A stretch of DNA of 64,000 nt from JACKHO01 sp041398745 (GTDB taxonomy: Bacteria > Planctomycetota > Planctomycetia > Planctomycetales > Planctomycetaceae): assembly GCA_041398745.1 (NCBI GenBank), contig JAWKUB010000003.1:992001-1056000 (forward strand), given 5' to 3'. Each line of letters begins with the position of its first letter. Position 1 is the first letter of the stretch. The notes beneath the pieces are model-generated. The model was not told the origin of the DNA. It was given only the letters and a program-made list of their open reading frames with translations, and ran no database searches. A program made the translations under genes and the position numbers. Positions 15,008 to 23,096 of the stretch are shown piece by piece.

Positions 15008-15138
15008 AATAAGACGCTGACGAATTTGAATTCAGTTTATGCGGTCCGTCGTTGAGTCCCGCCGACAGATTGGGTTCCAATCTTTCACACTGACGGCGCC
15101 AATTCAGAGTCATCCAGCGAAAGAAAATCAGACGATTG

Positions 15139-15693
15139 CTATTCTCGTGGTTCGTCGGATTCTCTTGCTATCTGACGATTCGCGCTCGCCGCAGCTTCAG
15201 CACGCGCTGCTGCGATGATGTCGGCGGTAGACTTTGGACGCGCTGGCTGGGGCGGCACCCCGCGACCAGTTGTCAAATTCAGTTCAGGAGCCGCCCGTTC
15301 GAAGAACGCAACGTAGACGCCGATTGCCAGCATGCCGGTTCCAATGAGCAAAAAGACGATATTATTCTTGGCCCGCAACTCACTCTCTTCTGGGTTTTCC
15401 GGGTTGTAGCGAACAGTAACTTCAACGTCCGTCGGCTCAGTCGCCAGTGTTTCTTCACCCTGATACTGCCTCCCATCCAAGTCGAATGAATAATTGACGT
15501 CATACGATCTACTGGTCACGACACCGTCTCGAGACTTCTCGTTCACCGTATATGAGAGAGCCAATTCACCGGTTGTTGTCGCTGTGCACCTTTGCGAACG
15601 AAGCATTTCGCCACCAAAGACGACATAGGCGCCGACTCCCAACAAAATAAAGAATCCGCCGCCGAATATTCGTGGCAAGAGTGATGTTTTCAT
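15139..15693 (-). CDS. DUF3592-like membrane protein
   Basis: A 184-residue protein with two hydrophobic segments, at about 8-28 (RIFGGGFFILLGVGAYVVFGG) and at about 113-130 (IVFLLIGTGMLAIGVYVAFF). They flank a beta-rich domain (YDVNYSFDLDGRQYQGEE, then VEVTVRYNPENPEESEL). The YNP-NPEES motif and layout match DUF3592 proteins. A charged tail (STADIIAAARAEAAASANRQI) follows. The start codon is 44 bases after the kinase stop codon, so it is the second gene of that operon. A decayed relative follows the other kinase copy. It may be a membrane partner of the kinase. Function unknown. Confidence 0.82.
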   Translation of the reverse strand: MKTSLLPRIFGGGFFILLGVGAYVVFGGEMLRSQRCTATTTGELALSYTVNEKSRDGVVTSRSYDVNYSFDLDGRQYQGEETLATEPTDVEVTVRYNPENPEESELRAKNNIVFLLIGTGMLAIGVYVAFFERAAPELNLTTGRGVPPQPARPKSTADIIAAARAEAAASANRQIARESDEPRE

Positions 15694-15736
15694 GTGATGT
15701 CCTTCTTTGAATTCAGGTGTTGTAGACGTCCGGCCA

Positions 15737-18700
15737 TCAGTTTGCGCCCGTTTCAACGCCAGTGGAGTCGCTCTCTGAGTGAATGTCGGTCCCGGGACCA
15801 TAAAAGGTAGACATCTTCACTCCGAGCTTTCCCTTGTTGGCCATGATTGTGACCCGTTCCCCATTCCTTTCAACGACAATCTCAACAGACTCGGTTGAGG
15901 ATTCCGCAGTTGCTACAATCAGAGCAATGAAGTCGCTATTTGAGCGGCAACGTTGCCCGGCGTAAGACACTACGCGGTCAAGAACTCGTATTCCCGAATG
16001 CTCTGCATTCGAGTCCGCACTGACAGCCATAATAACAACTCCCACCGGTACGAGCGTTTCGTCGTCGACACCAAAGTGACGTTCACGAACTTCATTCCCC
16101 TGCCTGTCGTACGTTGACTCCCAACCATGTTGCCCACTTAATCGCACGGTTGCTTCATCCTGCTCATCAAAAAAACGGATAGTTGAAAGTTGTCCTGCGT
16201 CCGTGTAAGTGGATCTTTCAATCGCGTATCCCGCAGCTATTTTTGTTGGTTTGCAGTCAATTCCGATGTAGCAGAGCCGAACAATATTGCCTCCCACATC
16301 GTGCTCGGCAATCCATCCATGAGTATCGTCCGTGTCCGTCGTGGGCTGATCCTGAACGTCAAAGTAACGAGCAGAAGTCCATCGTCCCAGCGAGTCGTAG
16401 CCTTTTTGAATTATTGAGTATCCCTGATTGTGGGTTGTCGGCTTGCCGTCAGTCCCAACAGATCGGACGAGCAGCTGATTCCCAAGCACATCGTACTCGG
16501 CGTTCCAACCATGCATACCTTCTAAGCCGGTAGTCGGCTGACCGTCGACATTAAAATAACGCATAGAGGTCTGATTCCCCATGTCGTCGTAGCTCATACG
16601 GACTGTCGAATATCCCTGTTGGATCAACGTTGGCCGGACGTCGATGCCGACGTACCGCTCTTGGGTTCTATTTCCGTGGGCATCATACTCGGCATCCCAG
16701 CCGTGGTCACCGTCAGTGTGAGTGGTCCGATTGTCATTGATGTCGAAATAGCGTTGGGATGTATTGCGACCCAGTTCGTCATAGGTCATACGCACAATCG
16801 CATAGCCTTGCTCAAGGTTGGTTGGATTGCCGTCAAGTCCGACGTACCGCTCCAGTGTCCTGCGCCCGCGACCGTCATATTGAGCGTCCCAGCCATGATT
16901 TCCATCTGTATTCAAGGTCGGCTGGTCATCAACGTTGAAATACCGTTGGGAAATCGCTCGTCCCAATTTGTCGTATTCCCTGCGAGCAGTGGCGTATCCC
17001 TGACGGATCACGGTTGGTTTCCCATCCGCATTGACGTAGCGCTCAAACGTTCTATTTCCGTGTGTGTCGTACTCAGCGTCCCACCCATGGTTCCCGTCAG
17101 AGTGATTGGCAGGGCGATCATCCGCATCGAAATACCGCCGCGAAATCATCAGTCCTGTGTCGTCGTAGGTGTTTCGAACGATCGAATACCCCTGTTTACC
17201 AACCATTGGTTCTCCATTTCCCCCAACAAATCGCTCCAGCGTCCTGTTGCCATGAGTATCGTACTCTGCATCGAATCCATAGTATCCATCAGTGTGCAAT
17301 GCCGGTTCATTGTGAATATTGAAGTAACGCTGCGATGTCATTCTTCCCAATAAGTCATATTTCTCATGGACCGATGACATTCCGAATATCCTGGTAGTCG
17401 GCCGTCCATCAATTCCAAGGTAGCGATGCAGTATCGGGTTCCCGTGACGATCATACTTCATCTTCCAGATATGATGGCCATCTCTGTGCAGCGTTGGCTC
17501 GTCGAACTGATCAAACAACGATACGGAAATCCGCCGTCCCATTTCGTCATATTCGTAGCGTGCTACTGCAAGTCCATCTTTATTGAGAGTCAACTCGCCG
17601 TCGAGTCCTATGTAGCGATCGAGCACTAGATTGCCACGAGAATCGTATTCAGACTTCAATACATGATGGCCGTCTCTGTGCAGCGTTGGCTCGTCGAACT
17701 GATCAAACAACGATACGGAAATCCGCCGTCCCATTTCGTCATACTCAGAGCGTAAGACAGCGACCCCGTCCATGTTCAGCGTTAGTTCCTCATCAGTACC
17801 AACCATACGCTGCTGCGTCTGGTTCCCTTGAGCGTCGTACTTTGCATCCCAGCCATGGTAGCCGTCTGTGTGTGTTACTGGCTGGCCATCGCCATTGAAA
17901 AACCGGACAGAGGTACGTCGATTCAAATCGTCGTACGTCATGCGGGCGATGGCGTACCCCTGTTTGACTGTCGTTGGCTGACCATCCACGTCGACGTACT
18001 GCTCGAGCGTGCGGTTCCCTTGCGGATCGTACTCGGCATCGAAGCCGTGGTAGCCATTCGTATGCGTGGTTGATTGGTCGGCGGTGTCGAAGTACCGCGC
18101 TGACACTTGCCGCCCCAACTCGTCGTACGTCATGCGAGCGATGGCGTACCCCTGTTTGGTCATCGTCGGCTGACCATCCTCGCCGACGTACTGCACCAGC
18201 GTGCGGTTCCCTTGCATATCGTACTCCGCATCAAATCCATGCTCGCCATCCGTATTCGTGGTGGGCTGGTCGGCGGTGTCGAAGTAGCGCGCCGACGCCA
18301 TTCGCCCCACCTCGTCGTACGTCATGCGAGCAATGGCGTACCCTTCCTTGATCGTCGTCGGCTGACCATCCACGCCGACGAACCGCTCCAACGTGCGGTT
18401 CCCCCGGGGATCGTACTCTGCGTGCCAGCCGTGACTGCCACCCGTATGCGTGGTTGATTGGTCGGCGGTGTCGAAGTACCGCTGTGACACCATTCGCCCC
18501 AGTTCGTCATAGCTGATAGACCACGCGGACGTTCCATCGTTCCGTATGGTTCGTTGTCGATGCTGGTCGTGGAACGCCAGCCGGACCTGTCGGGGACTGT
18601 AGGCAAACGTCACGACGGCGACACCGGCCCGATTCCGCAAAGGTTGTCCACTGGTGTCGAGAAAGGTCCGAGACGTAATGCGTCCCAGCGGGTCGTGTTC

Positions 18701-20611
18701 GTCTTGATAACCGTAGACACCATCCTCATTCTGTTGTGGAGTCTTGTCGTCATCCAGGAAAATGGCGGCCTGTTTCAGTCCTTCGGCTGACCAGCGGTAA
18801 CGCACGACCGTGGCAAGGGACTGCTGGCCCTTGCGACTCCCTTCGAGCCGCGAGGTTGCTTCGTCCCCCAAACTCAGCCCTTGAAAAGCGCCCAACCATG
18901 CATTCGTTTTCGTGTTCGATGTTGAGTCAACCAGTTTGAACAGCCCCGATGCCTCAGTGCCTTCCTGGTCGCGCGCGATGAACACCTCGTATTGTGCTTC
19001 AGTCGGCAAGGTGAAGGTCTTTCTCCAGAGTGGCGACAACTGATGATTGACCGCCATCACCTGTGAAACGAAGCCATTGGAGGAGTAATCGTAGTAGTAA
19101 CGGACCTCCTGGTGTGAGCTACCGACGTACTCAGCGGCGAATTCCGTTCCCCACATGTCGTTCCACGATTGGGGGGTCTGGACGAGTTTTTCATACCCGT
19201 TAATACGTTCGACGGTTTTGACTGGGCCATACCACCCCTCCGTGGTGATGCGGTAGGACTGGTCGCGCTGTCTCACGACAGACAGGGGGATGGGCTCGAT
19301 GCCTTCGAACACGCCCCAGCGTTCGATGATGTCGTTGTAGTAGGCGACGTGGGGCCAGACGTAGGCGTATTTGTGCCAGAGGTTGTAGGTGCCGGCGGCC
19401 AGGAGCAGGAGACCGGCGATGGTGGCCAGGAACTGCAGTGGTCTTCGGCGAATGGGTTTGCGGATCCGTTCGTTCCAGATGCGCGAAATCAAACCACCGC
19501 GGTCGACGGGTTCGCCCGACAGCCAGGTTTCCAGGTCGTGACGCAAATCGCCAACATTGGCATAGCGATCTTCGGCGTTAGGGCTCAAGCATTTCAGGCA
19601 GATGTACTGCAAATCGCTGTCGGTAAAACTGCCTTTAGAACTCGGTGGCTGCGGAAGTTTTGTGCTGTTCTTTTGAATGCGGTCCCGCTCTTCAGGATCG
19701 GGACGTTTGGTCTGGAAGGGTCTCAGGTTGCAAAGAATCTGATACAGAATGACGCCAAGGGCGTACTGATCGGACTGTGGCGAAGCGTACTTGGCTCCCA
19801 TAAACAGCTCGGGCGCTATGTAGCCCGGTGTGCCGAAGATGTCTCCCGTTCCCGTAATGCGCGTGTGCACTGACTGATCGGCCAGAGCAAGTGGAACATT
19901 AGCAGTTGGAGCTTCATCATCACTGGCGAGTGTTTGATCAAAGATCCCGGCCAGACCGAAGTCGGCCAGCTTGGGATTCCCTTCCTGATCCAGCAGGATA
20001 TTCTCCGGCTTAATGTCCCGGTGAATTATGCCAGCCTGATGCAGTGCTTCCAGTCCCCGGCAGACCTGAGCCATTTTCTCGACGGCCAGTCGTAGGTTTT
20101 CATCAGTGCGGTTGGCCCTGGGATGCTTGCTGAGCCAGTCCAGAAAATCACCACCGGAAGGTACTCGGTGACCATGTACTGGCAGCGGTCGTACGTCGCA
20201 ATCGAGACAATCCCAGTGTCCAGCACCTGGACCACGTGCAAATGGCGATTGCGGGCTGCTGTTGTCACTTCCTGAGCGAAGCGGCTCGACGGCATCGGGC
20301 CGGTCGAGCACTTCCGGCTTCAAGACCTTGATCGCCACCGTCGCGTCGAGCTTGGTGGAATGCGCACGATACACACTGCCAAACCCGCCACGACCGAGAC
20401 ACTTCTCAATGACGTACCCTTCGATTTCCGGCCAGTGCTGTGGATCTTGTGGATCATACTCCGGCTGACCATCAGCCACCCGACCACCACCGCCACCACC
20501 CATCGGAGGCAACGCATCACCCCACGAATCAGTGCTTGATGATGATGACGCGCTGGAGTCACCTGGCTCTTCCGGAACATCGTTACCGTTCGAATGTGGG
20601 CCGGTAGTCAT
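15737..20611 (-). CDS. membrane Ser/Thr kinase with YD/RHS-like repeats and PDZ end (copy 1, kinase domain scrambled)
   Basis: A 1624-residue protein. The kinase region has GRGGFGSVY (73-81), VAIK (K95), HRDIKPEN (197-204) and DFG (217-219), then a TM segment at about 391-408. A large outer part follows with about 13 repeats of 64 residues, each holding two YD/RHS-like halves (YDELGR...RYFD...HGWDAEYD..GNRTLERYVG). The end is PDZ-like. Residues about 110-152 read in the wrong frame compared with copy 2: one base is inserted near 20280 and one is missing near 20150. This removes the alpha-C glutamate region and the hinge, so this copy may be catalytically dead unless the frames reflect sequencing errors. 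It leads an operon with DUF3592. Ligand sensing is inference. Confidence 0.82.
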   Translation of the reverse strand: MTTGPHSNGNDVPEEPGDSSASSSSSTDSWGDALPPMGGGGGGRVADGQPEYDPQDPQHWPEIEGYVIEKCLGRGGFGSVYRAHSTKLDATVAIKVLKPEVLDRPDAVEPLRSGSDNSSPQSPFARGPGAGHWDCLDCDVRPLPVHGHRVPSGGDFLDWLSKHPRANRTDENLRLAVEKMAQVCRGLEALHQAGIIHRDIKPENILLDQEGNPKLADFGLAGIFDQTLASDDEAPTANVPLALADQSVHTRITGTGDIFGTPGYIAPELFMGAKYASPQSDQYALGVILYQILCNLRPFQTKRPDPEERDRIQKNSTKLPQPPSSKGSFTDSDLQYICLKCLSPNAEDRYANVGDLRHDLETWLSGEPVDRGGLISRIWNERIRKPIRRRPLQFLATIAGLLLLAAGTYNLWHKYAYVWPHVAYYNDIIERWGVFEGIEPIPLSVVRQRDQSYRITTEGWYGPVKTVERINGYEKLVQTPQSWNDMWGTEFAAEYVGSSHQEVRYYYDYSSNGFVSQVMAVNHQLSPLWRKTFTLPTEAQYEVFIARDQEGTEASGLFKLVDSTSNTKTNAWLGAFQGLSLGDEATSRLEGSRKGQQSLATVVRYRWSAEGLKQAAIFLDDDKTPQQNEDGVYGYQDEHDPLGRITSRTFLDTSGQPLRNRAGVAVVTFAYSPRQVRLAFHDQHRQRTIRNDGTSAWSISYDELGRMVSQRYFDTADQSTTHTGGSHGWHAEYDPRGNRTLERFVGVDGQPTTIKEGYAIARMTYDEVGRMASARYFDTADQPTTNTDGEHGFDAEYDMQGNRTLVQYVGEDGQPTMTKQGYAIARMTYDELGRQVSARYFDTADQSTTHTNGYHGFDAEYDPQGNRTLEQYVDVDGQPTTVKQGYAIARMTYDDLNRRTSVRFFNGDGQPVTHTDGYHGWDAKYDAQGNQTQQRMVGTDEELTLNMDGVAVLRSEYDEMGRRISVSLFDQFDEPTLHRDGHHVLKSEYDSRGNLVLDRYIGLDGELTLNKDGLAVARYEYDEMGRRISVSLFDQFDEPTLHRDGHHIWKMKYDRHGNPILHRYLGIDGRPTTRIFGMSSVHEKYDLLGRMTSQRYFNIHNEPALHTDGYYGFDAEYDTHGNRTLERFVGGNGEPMVGKQGYSIVRNTYDDTGLMISRRYFDADDRPANHSDGNHGWDAEYDTHGNRTFERYVNADGKPTVIRQGYATARREYDKLGRAISQRYFNVDDQPTLNTDGNHGWDAQYDGRGRRTLERYVGLDGNPTNLEQGYAIVRMTYDELGRNTSQRYFDINDNRTTHTDGDHGWDAEYDAHGNRTQERYVGIDVRPTLIQQGYSTVRMSYDDMGNQTSMRYFNVDGQPTTGLEGMHGWNAEYDVLGNQLLVRSVGTDGKPTTHNQGYSIIQKGYDSLGRWTSARYFDVQDQPTTDTDDTHGWIAEHDVGGNIVRLCYIGIDCKPTKIAAGYAIERSTYTDAGQLSTIRFFDEQDEATVRLSGQHGWESTYDRQGNEVRERHFGVDDETLVPVGVVIMAVSADSNAEHSGIRVLDRVVSYAGQRCRSNSDFIALIVATAESSTESVEIVVERNGERVTIMANKGKLGVKMSTFYGPGTDIHSESDSTGVETGAN
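16014..18510 (-). repeat. 13 tandem 192-bp coding repeats (YD/RHS-like)
   Basis: The kinase copy 1 exterior is built of consecutive 64-residue units, each with the core pattern YD-x-x-GR...RYFD...HGW-x-A-x-YD-x-x-GNRT. The units are diverged except for one pair. Stretches at about 17472-17553 and 17666-17747 are almost identical DNA, which suggests recent unequal exchange or gene conversion between units. Confidence 0.85.
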
Positions 20612-20787
20612 GGTATGTTATCCTTTGGGGGCATATGCCCATAATGATCAAGATCGGATTGTTGATTTGGTCCGCTTTGGCAAATCTGAAGCGAGCAGTG
20701 CACGGCACTATGACTTCAATAAATTCCCAAATGCCACCGCCTTTGCCAGATGGTACTGAATCGAAAGGTACGCTTCACGCAAACAGA

Positions 20788-20819
20788 GAGGGTTGTGCCG
20801 GTGATCCGACACAACCCTC
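20788..20819 (-). terminator. terminator hairpin
   Basis: A 10-bp perfect stem GAGGGTTGTG / CACAACCCTC lies 16 bases beyond the LRR gene stop codon (gene end 20835). Confidence 0.75.
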
Positions 20820-20834
20820 ATTTGACATTGCTTC

Positions 20835-21842
20835 CTAAATGAACCAGTAGTCGTGACGGATTGTGCAATTGGGATTCGCAGTCTTGAATGCACGGATGTC
20901 GGCTTTACTCACTTTGCAGCCGCGAACATCGACGAGTTTCAGCGACGTCAGTTGCATGAGCGGTTCCAATGAGGGTTCTACCGTTGATTTAGTACTGCGA
21001 ATGTCCAGCTCTTCCAGGCTCGACAACCCACCCAGGTGGCGAAGGTTTCCGACACTTGTTCCGGGGATGACGAGTTGTTTCAGCTTCTTGCAGGCCGCCA
21101 AATGCTCCAGCGTTGATATGACATGAGTACACAGCGGACCAACGAATGGTATCGTCAACGATTCAAGATTCGTGAACCACTTGAAGGCACCCAGCGACAC
21201 TACATGGTGGTTCAGGGGAAAGGTGTACGTCTTGACCGACGCCAAATCGTCATGTGTCGATGTTGCACTGAGGCCAAGCTGTTGCTGAAAGCTCTGCTTC
21301 AGAACTTCCGGGATACGATCCCACCATTCGCCAGGGCTGAGTTCGTCTATGGTTTCAAGTTGATGAAATCGTTTTGCCTCGTGTTGCTGTTTTTCGGCTA
21401 ACCGTAGACGCTCCACCGTGGCCGGTACGGCATCTTGCAATTCTTTAAGCACTCCCGCCTGGCGAATAGCGCCATAGCTGGCTGTCAACAAGGGGAGGCC
21501 AGCCCCCAAGAAGAGTCCCACTCCTGCCACCGCAGCCTTGTCCAACCAGGATGCACCATAGACCTGATAGAGCAAGTGTGTTCCGTTTGTACCGAGCGCC
21601 AACGTCGCTGAGAGATTCGTGCCTGTCGCTGCCCCAACGGTTCCTTCGGAAGAGATTTGCAGCACGTATTCAGCAGAAAAGTTGCCCTGCTGCTCAATTC
21701 CTGCACCTTCCAGCATTTGGCTAGCGAACCCTTTCGATTTGAACAGTTGTTGTACACTTTTTGCGACGCGTTCGATGAGGTCGGCTGCATCTTTGATTCG
21801 GTATGTTGTCCTGTCTGAGTCGGTTGCGGTTGAATTGGTCAT
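20835..21842 (-). CDS. membrane-associated leucine-rich-repeat protein
   Basis: A 335-residue protein. The N-terminal part (about 1-90) contains a beta-rich region, and a hydrophobic segment near 100-120 (AAVAGVGLFLGAGLPLL) anchors it. After a helical linker, the C-terminal part has leucine-rich repeats (LESLTIPFVGPL, LKQLVIPGTSVGNLRHLGGLSSLEELDI, LTSLKLVDVRGCKVS) of the ribonuclease-inhibitor-like class common in planctomycetes. ATG 21842 has CGGAG upstream. A longer form from 21899 would cross into the leader. The shared promoter motif lies 62 bases upstream. LRRs usually bind proteins, so a scaffold or sensor role is inferred. Confidence 0.82.
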   Translation of the reverse strand: MTNSTATDSDRTTYRIKDAADLIERVAKSVQQLFKSKGFASQMLEGAGIEQQGNFSAEYVLQISSEGTVGAATGTNLSATLALGTNGTHLLYQVYGASWLDKAAVAGVGLFLGAGLPLLTASYGAIRQAGVLKELQDAVPATVERLRLAEKQQHEAKRFHQLETIDELSPGEWWDRIPEVLKQSFQQQLGLSATSTHDDLASVKTYTFPLNHHVVSLGAFKWFTNLESLTIPFVGPLCTHVISTLEHLAACKKLKQLVIPGTSVGNLRHLGGLSSLEELDIRSTKSTVEPSLEPLMQLTSLKLVDVRGCKVSKADIRAFKTANPNCTIRHDYWFI

Positions 21843-21903
21843 GGCATTGCTCCGGTGTTGAGATTTCTGTGGGCCAAATTGAGTTCTCTTGGCCCTCACT
21901 CTT

Positions 21904-21932
21904 CCAGTAGCAACACCTCGCCAGAATGTGAC
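21904..21932 (-). promoter_or_regulatory. shared promoter GTCAC-N18-TACTGG (site 5)
   Basis: On the minus strand, GTCAC (21932-21928) and TACTGG (21909-21904) are separated by 18 bases. The site lies 62 bases before the LRR protein start at 21842. Confidence 0.78.
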
Positions 21933-21997
21933 GCAGTTTTCGGCAAGATTTGCGAATCAATTTGCAAGAACCTGCTGGTGTCACAGAAAACGCAAAT

Positions 21998-22035
21998 GAC
22001 CCCGTCAGCCACCAATCGCTGGTGGTGCGGGGTCA
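21998..22035 (-). terminator. terminator hairpin
   Basis: The stem TGACCCCG..CCACCA / TGGTGG..CGGGGTCA lies downstream of the small membrane protein gene that ends at 22085. Confidence 0.75.
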
Positions 22036-22084
22036 TCTGGGGAGCAAGTCCTGGTACTGCTCTTAGACGCTTTTGAGAAGGTTT

Positions 22085-22474
22085 CTATCGCACTTTGGAT
22101 GCAACATCTCGTGCGATTTGATCATTCATTTCACGGAGCATGCCGGTGGCCAGGACAAACACGCCATGAATAAGGACTCCAACCAGCAAGATAGCATGGG
22201 CCACGCCAGCTTGATCTGCGTTGCCTCCTAGAATTTTTCCCCACATGACCAGGTACGCCGGAATGAAGAAACCCGCTCCCTGCCATTCCTGTTTTGCGTC
22301 CTTTATCCACATGTAGATGATGTGAGCCCCAAATTGGCCCAACAGCAACCAGAGCAGACAAAAGACCCAGGTTTTGATTTGCCGCTGTGCGAATTCGACG
22401 TCGAATACCATTCGGCGAGGCTCGGACAGATTGTTTCGTGCATTGACTTGATTGGCTGACTGCAGTGCGACCAT
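22085..22474 (-). CDS. small membrane protein, hypothetical
   Basis: A 129-residue protein. A soluble N-terminal region of about 35 residues precedes hydrophobic segments at about 37-58 (TWVFCLLWLLLGQFGAHIIYM), 70-85 and 93-115 (GVAHAILLVGVLIHGVFVLATG). It has about three membrane passes and no catalytic motif. ATG 22474 follows GGGAGCAAACCTC. A longer in-frame form from 22633 would run through the promoter motif at 22553-22581, so it is unlikely. A terminator follows the gene. Confidence 0.72.
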   Translation of the reverse strand: MVALQSANQVNARNNLSEPRRMVFDVEFAQRQIKTWVFCLLWLLLGQFGAHIIYMWIKDAKQEWQGAGFFIPAYLVMWGKILGGNADQAGVAHAILLVGVLIHGVFVLATGMLREMNDQIARDVASKVR

Positions 22475-22552
22475 GAGGTTTGCTCCCGTTTGGAAAAAGA
22501 AAAGGTAGTGGTTCGTCTGCGAGCCGTAACGTTGTTGGCTCGCATCTACCTT

Positions 22553-22581
22553 CCCATATGAAGCAACCTCCAAACTGTGAC
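22553..22581 (-). promoter_or_regulatory. shared promoter GTCAC-N18-TATGGG (site 6)
   Basis: On the minus strand, GTCAC (22581-22577) and TATGGG (22558-22553) are separated by 18 bases. The site lies 79 bases before the small membrane protein start at 22474. Confidence 0.78.
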
Positions 22582-22679
22582 TGGAATTCTCGTGAGATCT
22601 GCCAGTTCTTCCACCGTCCGATTCAGAGACCAACTGAGAACAGATGCACCGACCTGTTCTTCATGCGATGCTGGTTGGC

Positions 22680-22705
22680 CCTTCGCGACGTCTCCGTCGC
22701 GAAGG
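22680..22705 (-). terminator. terminator-like hairpin
   Basis: A perfect 11-bp stem CCTTCGCGACG / CGTCGCGAAGG with a 4-base loop lies downstream of the DUF3592 remnant. Confidence 0.6.
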
Positions 22706-22747
22706 TTAATCGCTGCGAAAGCTCAGGAACTCCCCGGTCCAAACAGG

Positions 22748-23095
22748 TCACGGTGACATCCGACGGTGAGGATCGGGGGCGAAGAAGGCCATGAACACGG
22801 AGAGTACGAGCAACAGCAAGAATGGAACGAAGTAGATGTACTTACCAAACGGTGCTTCAGAATCGTCACGTACGTTGTGCGATGGATCGTCAATGTCGTA
22901 CTTGACATCAACTTTCCCACCTTCCCTTATTGGTAGTGCAACACTCCCAGTGTACCGTTCTCCATCCACGTAGAATTCATAATCTGCTTTGTCCTGCCTT
23001 CGTTTCGTTTGCCGAGGGGAAAACTGCTCCGCGCCTGGGCACGTGCAGCAGCAATGATGTCAGCAGTCGATCTTGGTCGAGTCGGTTGCCTGCCA
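22748..23095 (-). pseudogene. DUF3592 remnant(s) after kinase copy 2
   Basis: Two out-of-register fragments resemble the intact DUF3592 gene at 15139-15693. Just after the kinase stop, one frame encodes LTGRQPTRPRSTADIIAAARAQA, the tail of that protein. Then another frame encodes DYEFYVDGERYTG, a VDVKYDI segment and a membrane segment (YIYFVPFLLLLVLSVFMAFF), the middle part. The 5' end and proper order are missing. This is best read as a deletion or rearrangement of a DUF3592 gene that once followed kinase copy 2. The 74-residue open frame 22748-22969 could still be made as a membrane peptide, but this is unlikely to be functional. Confidence 0.65.
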
Positions 23096-23096
23096 G

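Noticed and set aside
16619..17353. 244-codon open frame on the plus strand
   Set aside because: It lies opposite the repeat region of kinase copy 1 and mirrors the repeat periodicity. No ribosome site or domain is seen.
19169..19873. 234-codon plus-strand frame
   Set aside because: It is antisense to the conserved kinase domain, and the similar frame opposite kinase copy 2 shows it is a by-product of codon bias.
20638..20666. Possible ninth GTCAC-N18-TAYNGG site before kinase copy 1
   Set aside because: The minus-strand boxes read ATCAA and TATGGG. Spacing is right but the -35-like box has two mismatches and it lies only 27 bases from the start, so it was not counted.
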